NCBI GenBank assembly: GCA_900552415.1
Contig: USAD01000008.1
Span: 1 to 22,852 of the forward strand
DNA length: 22,852 bases
Source of the DNA: an uncultured Parabacteroides sp.
GTDB lineage: Bacteria; Bacteroidota; Bacteroidia; Bacteroidales; Tannerellaceae
Direction: 5' to 3'
The position numbers were made by a program, and so were the translations under genes. The notes beneath the pieces are model-generated. The model had not been told where the DNA came from. It did no database searches and saw only the letters and a program-made list of their open reading frames with translations. This document shows, one piece after another, positions 15,738 to 22,852 of the stretch (position 1 is the stretch's first letter; the number at the start of each line of letters is the position of its first letter).

Positions 15738-16850
15738 TCATTTAATGTCCAACAAATAGAAGGCTCCCGCGACCACGATCGAGTCATTGGCCGTCAGCCC
15801 CTTGAATACGATCGTTTCCCCATTCTCGTCATTCCCGGTCGTTACCGGCTGCTTGATAAAGCGGTTGTTGCCGATCGACCGCAGGACGTAAGCGCTGTTC
15901 TCGTCTTGCAACAGGGCGGATGTCGGGATTCGGATCGCCTTTTTCTCCCGACCTATCAGGCGGACATGGCCATACATGGCGGGCTTGATTTGCCGGTCGT
16001 GGTTGTCGCAAGCGATAATCACCTCGACGGAGCGGCTCTCTGGATCCAGCATCTCGTTGACGTGATAGATCTCGCCCGAGAAGGTCTGGTCGGGCATGGC
16101 GATCAGTTGGATCTCCACGGACTCAAGGTCTTGGATCAGGTGCAGGTCTTTCTCTTTCACGTTCGCGATGGCCCAGACCTGGTTCAGGTCGGCGATGATC
16201 GCGATCGGCTCGGCGTCGTCCTGGATGTATTGTCCCATGACGATCTTGTCAGTGACCACCTCGCCCGCGATTGGCGATCGGACGACGAGCGGTTGCCCCA
16301 GCTTCAGATCTTGCGGGTCGATCTGATAAACCTCGAGCGAGACACGGGCGTTCTCGAACTCCTGCTTGGCCAGCTCATAGCTCGCTTCCGCCTCTTCGAC
16401 CTCCTTCTGGGCGCTGACACGGTTGTCGAAAAGATCTTTTTCCCGTTTATAGTTTTTTAGGGCGAGTCCCATCTCCTGTCTTGCGTGGAAATAGTTTTTC
16501 CCCGCCTCGAAGAAGTCAGGCGAGCTGATGGAGAAGATCGGGGTGCCCGGCGCAACCTTCTGCCCAAGCCGTACGAACGACTGGTTGATCCGTCCGGCGA
16601 AAGGCGAGGCGATCTCGGCGTATTGGGATGGGATCGCCTTGATCTCGCACGAGGTGGTTACCTCCTGCCTGTAGGGTTCCAGATTGACGATATCGGTTCT
16701 CAAGCGGGAGAGAATTGGGGATTGCCCGCCGACGAAAATCGTGTCGCCCTCCTGGCGGACCGATTTTGGGTCGTCGTTTCGCTCTTGTCCCGCTTGGCAA
16801 GCTGTCAGGCTGGCGATTGTTAATAATAAGGTAATTATCTTTTGAGTCAT
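15738..16850 (-). CDS. RND efflux periplasmic adaptor lipoprotein (CzcB/CusB-like)
   Basis: This is a membrane fusion protein of 370 residues that bridges the RND pump and the TolC-like channel. The N-terminus is a lipoprotein signal with lipobox LTAC (Cys18), so it should be anchored in a membrane facing the periplasm. The expected order is visible: a first beta-barrel and lipoyl half (SPFAGRINQSFVRLGQKV, Pro-Gly turn at APGTPIF), an alpha-helical hairpin (about 120-180, rich in Glu, Lys and Ala), the second lipoyl half (VVRSPIAGEVVTDKIVMG), then beta-barrel and membrane-proximal domains. There is no Met-rich N-terminal stretch of the kind used by CusB for Cu/Ag. The stop is ten bases before the pump start. 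It is separated from the upstream His-rich gene by 208 bp. Confidence 0.9.
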   Translation of the reverse strand: MTQKIITLLLTIASLTACQAGQERNDDPKSVRQEGDTIFVGGQSPILSRLRTDIVNLEPYRQEVTTSCEIKAIPSQYAEIASPFAGRINQSFVRLGQKVAPGTPIFSISSPDFFEAGKNYFHARQEMGLALKNYKREKDLFDNRVSAQKEVEEAEASYELAKQEFENARVSLEVYQIDPQDLKLGQPLVVRSPIAGEVVTDKIVMGQYIQDDAEPIAIIADLNQVWAIANVKEKDLHLIQDLESVEIQLIAMPDQTFSGEIYHVNEMLDPESRSVEVIIACDNHDRQIKPAMYGHVRLIGREKKAIRIPTSALLQDENSAYVLRSIGNNRFIKQPVTTGNDENGETIVFKGLTANDSIVVAGAFYLLDIK

Positions 16851-17058
16851 TTGAGTGTTTCTTTAATTTAAAGTGTATGACATGGTTCGCCCTCCGTTCC
16901 GGAAAGCGAAGGATAAATGGAATGAATGGCCTCCTGAGGTATTGTCGTGCCGATTCTATGGCAGGGAACGCTACTTTACGACACGTCACGGCTCGGTCTC
17001 TCACCCGGATCCGGGAGGGACAAAGTTTTCGCGGAGGTGTGGCGTGAGGGAATGATAA
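16851..17058 (-). other. 208-bp gap inside the metal efflux operon with a short palindrome
   Basis: No credible gene is seen between the His-rich gene stop and the adaptor start. It contains a perfect 12-bp palindrome, CCCGGATCCGGG, at 17004-17015. The stretch just before the adaptor ATG is AT-rich. It may hold an internal promoter or a structured leader, but I found no match to a known riboswitch core such as the cobalamin box. No exact TAnnTTTG motif was noted on the - strand here. Confidence 0.4.
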
Positions 17059-17418
17059 TCATCCCGCTATGGGAAGTGCCGGGGGAGAGCGGTTGCTTGT
17101 CTTGCCCGGTTTCCCGCAAGGGATCATCAGGAGGGAAAATACCGGGAAGGTGTTAAGCAGGATCAATACCGGCTTCACGGGCGTCATGACGTTTATGGTT
17201 TCCGATAGCGATTGGTCCAGGATCGAGATCAGCTCCAGCTCATGAGCCGTATGGGTATGTTTGGGCTTGTTGTCCTGTTGTGTCTTGTAGGGGTGGGAGT
17301 GGGTGATGACATGCGCCTGGAATTCGTGGGTATGAAAGAAGCAACTCGTTCCCACGAAATAGTGCAAGAGCACTATTATCAGGAAAAGAGATCCCGCGTA
17401 TTTCAGAGCCTTGTTCAT
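17059..17418 (-). CDS. Small His-rich membrane-associated protein leading the metal efflux operon
   Basis: The product has 119 residues and no named family that I can assign. The N-terminus is a hydrophobic helix or uncleaved signal (YAGSLFLIIVLLHYFVG). A histidine cluster follows, with eight His between residues 29 and 59 (HTHEFQAH, THSHPY, KHTHTAHE). A second hydrophobic segment comes later (VKPVLILLNTFPVFSLLMIP), and the tail is basic and Pro-rich. The His cluster should face the periplasm if the first helix acts as a signal anchor. Multiple H-x-H motifs suggest Zn, Co, Ni or Cu binding, so it could buffer metal or hand it to the adaptor, but no function is proven. It is the first gene in the same direction as the adaptor, pump and channel, although a 208-bp gap separates it from them. 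Short His-rich proteins of this type upstream of RND metal pumps seem common in Bacteroidetes, from memory. Confidence 0.7.
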   Translation of the reverse strand: MNKALKYAGSLFLIIVLLHYFVGTSCFFHTHEFQAHVITHSHPYKTQQDNKPKHTHTAHELELISILDQSLSETINVMTPVKPVLILLNTFPVFSLLMIPCGKPGKTSNRSPPALPIAG

Positions 17419-17452
17419 CCTTGATTTCCGATACGACCTAAATATTTGTCCG

Positions 17453-17460
17453 CGAAAATA
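17453..17460 (-). promoter_or_regulatory. Possible -7 element for the metal efflux operon
   Basis: On the - strand these bases read TATTTTCG, one mismatch from TAnnTTTG, about 35 bases before the His-rich gene start. No convincing -33 TTTG is present at the right distance, so this is only a candidate. Confidence 0.25.
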
Positions 17461-17473
17461 GGGAAATGCGCTA

Positions 17474-17504
17474 TTTGTTGTTCCCTAATCGGTTAATATT
17501 TTTG
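17474..17504 (+). promoter_or_regulatory. Bacteroidetes-type promoter for the MFS exporter gene
   Basis: TTTG at 17474-17477 and TATTTTTG at 17497-17504 match the -33 and -7 consensus elements, with a 19-base spacer. The MFS ATG lies 47 bases after the -7 element. This is the best-formed promoter in the window and it lies in the divergent gap with the metal operon. Confidence 0.65.
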
Positions 17505-17550
17505 ATTTTTTGTTTTGTATCTTCGCGGCCGAAGAGAAAAAGAGAGTTCT

Positions 17551-18726
17551 ATGGCTATTCTATTGGATGAGCGGAAGGGGATATCGTCCGGCTTGTTGTA
17601 TGTGCTGGCGGCGATCGCGGGGATCACGGTGGCGAATTTGTATTATAACCAGCCCTTGTTGGATATGATCCGGGTGGATCTTGAGGCGAGCGAGATGGAG
17701 GCGAATCATATTGCCTTGTTTACCCAGTTGGGCTACGCCTTGGGGCTGCTTTTCATCATTCCGCTGGCCGACCTGTATAGCCGGAAACGGATCGTCCTGG
17801 TGAATTTCTCCGTATTGACTCTCTCCCTGTTGGGGATCGCGATGGCGGGAAAGGTTTATTGGCTGCAATTCTTTTCCCTGCTGACCGGAATTTGTTCGGT
17901 GATTCCCCAGATATTCGTGCCTTTCGCGGCGCAATATTCTCGTCCGGAGAGTAAAGGAAAGAATGTCGGTATGGTGGTCTCTGGCTTGCTGACCGGTATT
18001 TTGCTGTCGAGAGTTATCAGTGGCTATGTTGGTGATTGGTTGGGATGGCGAGAGATGTTTTACATCGCCTCGGGCCTGATGGTGCTCTCCGCGATCGTGA
18101 TCCTTTCCGTATTGCCCAATACGGCGGTCAATTATGGTGGTACCTATTTGAGCTTGATGCGTTCTCTCTTGACGATTATCCGTGATTATCCCGCCTTGCG
18201 AGTCTATGCTGCCCGGGCGGCATTGGCGTTTGGATCCTTTATGGGTTTTTGGACAAACTTGGCTTTCAAGATGGCGCAAGAGCCTTTTAATGCCGGGAGC
18301 GACGTGGTTGGCGCATTGGGCTTATGTGGCGTGGTTGGTGCGTTGTCTGCCTCATTTGTGGGGCGCTACGTGAAATGGTTTGGTGTCCGTCGGTTCAACT
18401 ATTTGGGTGTCGCGCTACAAATATTGGCCTGGAGCCTGTTCTGGTTCGGGGGCGAGAGTTATGCGGGTTTGATTGCCGGCATTCTCATTATTGATATCGG
18501 TATGCAATGCGTACAATTGAGCAACCAGACTGTGATGTTCGATCTTTGCCCGACCGCCTCCAACCGGATCAATACGATTTTCATGACCTCCTATTTCCTT
18601 GGTGGCGCCTTGGGCACCTTCCTTTCCGGAACAGCCTGGTCTTTTTGGGGATGGGCCGGAGTCGTCGTCGTTGGCCTGTCACTCGCTTTGGGTTCCGGTT
18701 TGATTACCGCTTGTACGAGGAGATGA
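17551..18726 (+). CDS. MFS transporter, DHA1-like exporter
   Basis: This is a 12-helix major facilitator protein of 391 residues from ATG 17551. The frame is open back to a TTG at 17515, but those codons overlap the predicted promoter leader and give a charged non-membrane tail, so the ATG is preferred. Helix 1 carries VANLYYNQPLLDMI, a signature of a large group of bacterial DHA1-type permeases. The helix 2-3 loop has the motif A remnant ADLYSRKR. The second half keeps ASNRINTIFMTSYFLGGALG, also typical of this group. The likely role is proton-coupled export of a small molecule, perhaps a drug, sugar or amino acid, but the substrate cannot be inferred. It is monocistronic by appearance and divergent from the metal efflux operon, with no evidence that they act together. 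Confidence 0.85.
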   Translation: MAILLDERKGISSGLLYVLAAIAGITVANLYYNQPLLDMIRVDLEASEMEANHIALFTQLGYALGLLFIIPLADLYSRKRIVLVNFSVLTLSLLGIAMAGKVYWLQFFSLLTGICSVIPQIFVPFAAQYSRPESKGKNVGMVVSGLLTGILLSRVISGYVGDWLGWREMFYIASGLMVLSAIVILSVLPNTAVNYGGTYLSLMRSLLTIIRDYPALRVYAARAALAFGSFMGFWTNLAFKMAQEPFNAGSDVVGALGLCGVVGALSASFVGRYVKWFGVRRFNYLGVALQILAWSLFWFGGESYAGLIAGILIIDIGMQCVQLSNQTVMFDLCPTASNRINTIFMTSYFLGGALGTFLSGTAWSFWGWAGVVVVGLSLALGSGLITACTRR

Positions 18727-18799
18727 GGAAAATTTCTCGTGTAATATAATCGAAATAAATCTTTTCCCTATTCTTAATGAAGACGCAATATCGTAAGGC

Positions 18800-18807
18800 T
18801 AGCTTTG
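18800..18807 (+). promoter_or_regulatory. Candidate -7 element for the exported 214-aa protein
   Basis: TAGCTTTG matches TAnnTTTG exactly and lies 25 bases before the ATG at 18833. No clear -33 TTTG is seen at 19-21 bases upstream, so the call rests on the -7 match and position. Confidence 0.4.
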
Positions 18808-18832
18808 CTGCGAATTTAAATGAAGAATAGAT

Positions 18833-19477
18833 ATGAAAAGATCGTTTCGTTTTAGATTATTGAATCTGTTGTTTCTTTGTGGATTATGCGTTAATACCTC
18901 GTTTGCTGAGAAATTGTCTGAAGGAGATGGCGTCCAGCCTAAGCAAGTGCTTATTGTTGGGTTAAAGGATAATGTGCGGTCTAATTATTTTTATAAAGGT
19001 ATGATCGCTGAAGAGACGGGAATGCAGGCGGATAGCGTTGATTTTATTTATAATCATATTATAGCGGAGAATATCGCTGGAAATACCAAAAATAAGGCCT
19101 ATAAATTTGTCCTGGCTAATGAGAATTCAATTCCTGCTGATTTTTTTGAGGAGGTGAAAATAAATGAGAATGAGGAGGAGTGTGCCTCCGATTTGTCCTC
19201 TGTTCCATTGGATGAGATGCGGAAAATCATGAATGACGCAGATGCGGATTATCTTTTGGTGTTGAATCAACACTATCTGAAATGGCAGGATCAACCGTTG
19301 AGAACTTTGTTTCATATCGTAAGTTATTCTTTGTTTGATAAAGATAAAAAGGAGATAATAACAGGAAATAATTTCTTTACATGTATGAACTTGGAAGAGC
19401 CTAATAAGATACGTAAAATGAGTAAGAAAAGCTCTGTTAAGATTGCTTCTAATGTAATTAAGGCTCTTGAGGATTGA
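18833..19477 (+). CDS. Exported protein of unknown function
   Basis: The product has 214 residues and no family that I recognise. It has a good Sec signal peptide (MKRSFRFRLLNLLFLCGLCV, cleavage likely after SFA near residue 25) and no other membrane segment, so it should be periplasmic or secreted. After the signal comes QVLIVGLKDNVRSNYFYKG, then a helical acidic stretch (INENEEE), then ADADYLLVLNQHYLKWQ and FHIVSYSLFDKDKKEI. The alternating strand-helix pattern, ending in a strand of the form DADYLLVL and a YSLFD strand, suggests an alpha/beta fold like those of some envelope lipoproteins that sense or assemble. That is a guess from pattern only. AT-rich coding sequence sets it apart from the MFS gene before it. 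It is followed by a good terminator, so it is probably transcribed alone. Confidence 0.75.
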   Translation: MKRSFRFRLLNLLFLCGLCVNTSFAEKLSEGDGVQPKQVLIVGLKDNVRSNYFYKGMIAEETGMQADSVDFIYNHIIAENIAGNTKNKAYKFVLANENSIPADFFEEVKINENEEECASDLSSVPLDEMRKIMNDADADYLLVLNQHYLKWQDQPLRTLFHIVSYSLFDKDKKEIITGNNFFTCMNLEEPNKIRKMSKKSSVKIASNVIKALED

Positions 19478-19503
19478 GGTTCTTTTTTCTATTATAATTT
19501 TTG

Positions 19504-19545
19504 ATAAGGCTTTTGGCTTCTATTGCTGAAAGTCTTATTTTTTTT
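19504..19545 (+). terminator. Rho-independent terminator after the 214-aa protein gene
   Basis: ATAAGGCTTT at 19504-19513 pairs with AAAGTCTTAT at 19529-19538 (one G-T wobble), with partial further pairing inside the loop, and eight T residues follow at 19538-19545. It is 27 bases after the stop codon. Confidence 0.85.
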
Positions 19546-19615
19546 GTTTTTATAGTGACTTTTGATATTATCATTAATGAGATTTATATGTAATTATTTT
19601 GTAAATTTTGTCTTT

Positions 19616-19623
19616 TACTTTTG
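19616..19623 (+). promoter_or_regulatory. Candidate -7 element for the TonB-dependent receptor gene
   Basis: TACTTTTG matches TAnnTTTG exactly, 39 bases before the ATG at 19663, in an AT-rich gap after a terminator. A TTTG at 19598-19601 is nearer (14 bases) than the usual -33 spacing, so the upstream element is unclear. Confidence 0.5.
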
Positions 19624-19662
19624 TTCCCGTAATCAACAACGCAAATTATAAAAAGATTGTTT

Positions 19663-22600
19663 ATGAGAATTAATTTGAGATCAGTATTATGCGTGTTTTT
19701 TAGCCTATGCGTAGCTGTTTCCGCTCTGGCACAGGGCACGCAAGCGATTATTACGGGAATTGTCCTTGACAATGAGGGATTGGCCGTTATTGGCGCGACG
19801 ATCCAGGTAAAGAACGAGTCAACCGGATTCTTTACGGGGTCTATAACAAATGAGAAAGGTGAGTATGTTATCAAGCAATTACCTTTGGGATCGCCTTATA
19901 CGGTGACAGCTTCTTATGTCGGTTATGGAGAGCAGAAAAAGACAGGTTATTCGTTGAATCAGGGCGATATGTTGAGAGTTGATTTCCAGTTGTCGGAGGA
20001 ATCGGTCGAGATCCAGACGGTGGAAGTCGTCGCGAACTCATTGAAGAATACGGTACCTAAGATTGGTGCCGCGACATCCATCTCTGCCCAGAATATTAAA
20101 AAGCTTCCTGTTAATGGACGTAACTTTACTTCCCTGATGGATCTGTCGCCTTTGAGCAGCGGCGGAAACTTGGCTGGACAGTTGGCCTCTTCCACCAATT
20201 ATACAATTGATGGAATGACCGCGAAAGGAACGGTCGCGAGCGGAACGACTTCTGGTGCCTATACGATTTCAATGGAGGCGGTTCGTGAGTTTGAGGTGGT
20301 TACCAACCAGTACGACGTCACTTATGGTCGTTCGGGTGGTGGAACGGTCAGTGCCGTGACAAAATCCGGAACGAATACCTTTACGGGAAGCGCGTTTGTT
20401 TTCGGACGGGCAGACTGGTTGTCGAGCCCTTACGATATTCGAGGCAATAAGACCAATTCGGAATATTCTACATATCAGTACGGATTTTCGTTGGGTGGCC
20501 CTATCATAAAGGACCGTGCGCACTTCTATCTGGTGTGGGATCACCAGCAGGATTCTCGCCCGATTTACATCGCGGATATCCGGACTGCCGCTGATGAGAC
20601 ACGTTATAATGTGACCCAAAGCACTTTGGATCAATATTTGAGCATCGCCCGAGATAAGTATGGCGTATCCAATGACCGGCAGTTTGGTGAGTTTGGTAAG
20701 AAGAAGCAGACGAACGCGATCTTTGCCCGTATCGATTGGCAATTGAATCCGACTAATCTCTTGACGATTAGCGATAATTTTATCAACGAGAATAACCCAT
20801 TGAGCGAGAGTGATAACTCCAACATTAACCTCTATGAGGTTTGGATTAACCGCAAATCTCATAATAACAGTGTTTTGGCGACACTGCGCTCAATGTTGAG
20901 CCCGAGAATAACGAACGAGTTGAAATTGCAGCACTTCCTGGTTTATGAGGGCACGACTCCTAATGCGCAACTCCCGGCGACCAGCATTCCCCGGGCGATC
21001 GTTGAGAACGTAGAGTCGGTTTCCGCCTCGGGGAAGAAAATGTACACCTCTGTCCAGTTGGGTGGCCAGCGTTACGCGCCGGAGAACTTTACGGACCATG
21101 TCGTCCAGTTGGTGGATAATATGTATTATAATACGGATCGGATCAACTATACCTTTGGAGTGGATTTCATGTACACGAATATGAATTCGTTGTATGGAAG
21201 TGAGATGAATGGACGCTACTATTTTACGGGTCTGGATAATTTCAATAATCTGACTCCTTATCGTTACGCTCGTGAGGTCGCTCTTGTCGACGATCCTTCT
21301 GTCAAGATGAATACCTTGAACTCGGCGGTGTATGGCCAGTTGCAGACTAAGTTGTTTACGGGCTTTGAGGTGATGGCCGGTTTGAGAATGGATTATACAC
21401 GTTATTTCAACCGGGCCAACTTTAATCAGGTTGTTTATGATGAGCTGGGCATACGGACGGATAACGCTATCGCTACTTTCCAGGTGCAACCGCGTGTTCA
21501 GTTCACTTGGGATATCAATGACCGTCACGAGGATATTGTCCGTTTGGGTGCTGGTATCTTTGGCTCCGACTTGAATAACTATTCCATGATCAATAATATG
21601 TTGTTCGATGGAACGAAGGTCGCCTCGGTCGATATTCAAGATCCTAATTTGATTCCGACACCCAACTTTGAGGCGTATCGCAAGGATCCGTCAACCGCTC
21701 CCGGGACCGACCTGTTCAATAATCCTGATATTCCTAAGATCTCGACGATCAATACGAACAGCGACAACACCAAGGTGCCTGTTGTCTATAAGTTGAATGC
21801 CTCTTATACTCATTTTTTCTCGGATCGTTTGCGTGTTGGTATTAGCGCATACGCGAACTGGGCCCGTAATAATTATATGTATGTTGACCGGAATATGGTG
21901 GACGATCCTTATTTCCGGTTGGAAGCTGAGGGAAATCGGGGTGTTTATGTGCCCGCGAATACGATTAACCCTAAGAATGGCGCGACCGACTGGATGCAGA
22001 GCCGGAAGAGTGATAAGGTAGGACGTGTCCTGGAGTTGATCAGCGAGGGTAAGATTAACCAATATGCGTTTGTTATTGATGGAACCTACCGTTACTTCAA
22101 GGATGGTGAGATCTCTTTCAGTTATACTTGGAACGATTCGAAAGATAACACCTCTTATAATGGTAACGTGGCGAACTCGGCAACGTTGTCCTTGATGGTC
22201 AAGGATGATCCTCGCGACTTGAGCCAGATGACCTATTCCGATAACCAGTTCCGCCACAAGGTGGTCTTTTATGGTACGGCACCTTCTTTCTGGGGAATCA
22301 GTGTCGGTTTGCGTTTTACGGGAATTGGCGGGACACGTTATTCGTTGGCTGTGAGCGGAAACATGAATGGCGACTGCGTCTCATCGAACGACTTGGCTTA
22401 TATTTATGACCCGAATGACGCGAGCACGCCAGCTTATCTGCGTGAGGGTATCCAGGCGATCCTGGACAATCCGGAGGCTGAGCAGAGCGTTAAGGATTAC
22501 ATTCGCAAGAGCTTCGGTAAGGTCGCTGAGCGAAACGGTGGCGTCAATGGATTCTATGGTACTTTCGACTTGCGCCTGAATAAGACCTTCAAGCTCTATA

Positions 22601-22824
22601 AGACACACGCGATCGAGGCCTCGGTCGATATTTTCAATCTGCTGAACCTTTTGAACAAGGATTGGGGAGTTAACCATAGCTTGGGCAAACAGAATATCTA
22701 CTCGATCAAGAGTTTCGATACCGCCCAAAAGCAATATGTCTATAATGTCAATTACAATACGGGCATTTCCAGCCTGAGCGGTAATCCTTGGCAGATCCAG
22801 ATCGGTTTGCGTTATAAGTTTTAA
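19663..22824 (+). CDS. Oar-like TonB-dependent outer-membrane receptor
   Basis: This is an outer-membrane beta-barrel transporter of 1053 residues, presumably energised by TonB-ExbBD. The frame is open to a TTG at 19657, but ATG 19663 gives a clean signal peptide (MRINLRSVLCVFFSLCVAVS, cleavage near ALA-Q24). Residues about 27-110 form a carboxypeptidase-regulatory-like beta-sandwich (GIVLDNEGLAVIGATIQVKN, LPLGSPYTVTASYVGYG). A plug domain follows (KLPVNGRNFTSLMDLSP, TNYTIDGMTAKG, YDVTYGRSGGGTVSAVTKSG). The wording of the plug is that of the Oar/CarboxypepD_reg receptor group rather than a classic SusC. The remainder is a barrel with Tyr/Asn/Asp-rich strands and surface loops, ending in QIQIGLRYKF with a C-terminal aromatic residue as expected for barrel insertion. 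No SusD-like gene is visible, but the window ends 28 bases later. The substrate is unknown. It has no plausible link to the fructan genes. Confidence 0.9.
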   Translation: MRINLRSVLCVFFSLCVAVSALAQGTQAIITGIVLDNEGLAVIGATIQVKNESTGFFTGSITNEKGEYVIKQLPLGSPYTVTASYVGYGEQKKTGYSLNQGDMLRVDFQLSEESVEIQTVEVVANSLKNTVPKIGAATSISAQNIKKLPVNGRNFTSLMDLSPLSSGGNLAGQLASSTNYTIDGMTAKGTVASGTTSGAYTISMEAVREFEVVTNQYDVTYGRSGGGTVSAVTKSGTNTFTGSAFVFGRADWLSSPYDIRGNKTNSEYSTYQYGFSLGGPIIKDRAHFYLVWDHQQDSRPIYIADIRTAADETRYNVTQSTLDQYLSIARDKYGVSNDRQFGEFGKKKQTNAIFARIDWQLNPTNLLTISDNFINENNPLSESDNSNINLYEVWINRKSHNNSVLATLRSMLSPRITNELKLQHFLVYEGTTPNAQLPATSIPRAIVENVESVSASGKKMYTSVQLGGQRYAPENFTDHVVQLVDNMYYNTDRINYTFGVDFMYTNMNSLYGSEMNGRYYFTGLDNFNNLTPYRYAREVALVDDPSVKMNTLNSAVYGQLQTKLFTGFEVMAGLRMDYTRYFNRANFNQVVYDELGIRTDNAIATFQVQPRVQFTWDINDRHEDIVRLGAGIFGSDLNNYSMINNMLFDGTKVASVDIQDPNLIPTPNFEAYRKDPSTAPGTDLFNNPDIPKISTINTNSDNTKVPVVYKLNASYTHFFSDRLRVGISAYANWARNNYMYVDRNMVDDPYFRLEAEGNRGVYVPANTINPKNGATDWMQSRKSDKVGRVLELISEGKINQYAFVIDGTYRYFKDGEISFSYTWNDSKDNTSYNGNVANSATLSLMVKDDPRDLSQMTYSDNQFRHKVVFYGTAPSFWGISVGLRFTGIGGTRYSLAVSGNMNGDCVSSNDLAYIYDPNDASTPAYLREGIQAILDNPEAEQSVKDYIRKSFGKVAERNGGVNGFYGTFDLRLNKTFKLYKTHAIEASVDIFNLLNLLNKDWGVNHSLGKQNIYSIKSFDTAQKQYVYNVNYNTGISSLSGNPWQIQIGLRYKF

Positions 22825-22848
22825 ACATCAAAATAATTAAACGTAAAG

Positions 22849-22852
22849 ATGA
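22849..22852 (+). other. Possible start codon of the next gene, cut by the window edge
   Basis: An ATG at 22849-22851 lies 24 bases after the receptor stop, preceded by the A-rich ATTAAACGTAAAG expected before Bacteroidetes starts. Only four bases are visible, so nothing can be said of the product. Its spacing suggests co-transcription with the receptor. Confidence 0.3.

Noticed and set aside
15728..15787. A 20-residue N-terminal extension of the RND pump
   Set aside because: It lies inside the 3' end of the adaptor gene. ATG 15727 gives the normal RND start just before the first membrane helix.
16851..17058. A cobalamin, TPP or SAM riboswitch in the metal operon gap
   Set aside because: I could not find the core conserved boxes of these classes on the - strand.
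17518..17525. TATCTTCG as an alternative -7 element for the MFS exporter
   Set aside because: It has one mismatch and no TTTG at 19-21 bases upstream, while the 17474-17504 pair matches both elements and the spacing.
17515..17550. TTG start for the MFS exporter
   Set aside because: It would begin only 11 bases after the -7 promoter element and add a charged tail. ATG 17551 fits the family.
18717..18746. A hairpin after the MFS exporter gene (ACGAG with CTCGT) as terminator
   Set aside because: The perfect stem is only five base pairs, it overlaps the coding end, and no T-run follows.

Overview
The window looks like chromosomal DNA from a member of the Bacteroidales, most likely Bacteroides or Parabacteroides. 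The signs are a polysaccharide-utilization-locus (PUL) style fructan operon, a large SusC/Oar-type TonB-dependent receptor, Bacteroidetes-type -7 promoter motifs (TAnnTTTG) and weak Shine-Dalgarno sequences. I see no rRNA, tRNA, CRISPR array, insertion sequence or phage gene.

Region 1 (1-6177, + strand) is the distal part of a fructan (levan/inulin) operon. It holds the C-terminal part of a surface glycan-binding protein (DUF4960 type), a GH32 surface lipoprotein levanase-type gene, a second exported GH32 fructosidase, an MFS sugar transporter and a PfkB fructokinase, and it ends in a strong intrinsic terminator. As I recall it, the gene order matches the Bacteroides thetaiotaomicron fructan locus BT1761 to BT1757. 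In that scheme fructan is bound and cut at the surface, trimmed to fructose in the periplasm, imported and phosphorylated. The surface GH32 gene is broken here by two in-frame stop codons, so the locus is probably impaired for long-chain fructan.

Region 2 (6178-11275, + strand) is sbcD-sbcC, encoding the SbcCD (Mre11-Rad50-like) nuclease, with its own predicted promoter. A 97-nt imperfect palindrome fills almost the whole gap between the convergent sbcC and tolC-like stop codons.

Region 3 (11377-17460, - strand) is a tripartite heavy-metal efflux operon. In transcription order it has a small histidine-rich membrane protein, a 208-bp gap, a lipoprotein periplasmic adaptor, an HME-family RND pump and a TolC-like outer-membrane channel. 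The TM4 acidic residues of the pump resemble the CzcA (divalent metal) pattern more than the CusA (Cu/Ag) pattern.

Region 4 (17474-22852, + strand) holds a DHA1-like MFS exporter divergent from the metal operon, an unrecognised exported 214-aa protein, and an Oar-like TonB-dependent receptor. A likely start codon for the next gene lies at the right edge.

Sampled lines of sbcC are far more GC-rich than sampled lines of the fructan genes and the 214-aa gene. No clearly new multi-gene system stands out. The observations most worth a second look are the decayed levanase, the palindrome beside the palindrome-cleaving nuclease, the His-rich leader gene of the metal operon and the unknown exported protein.
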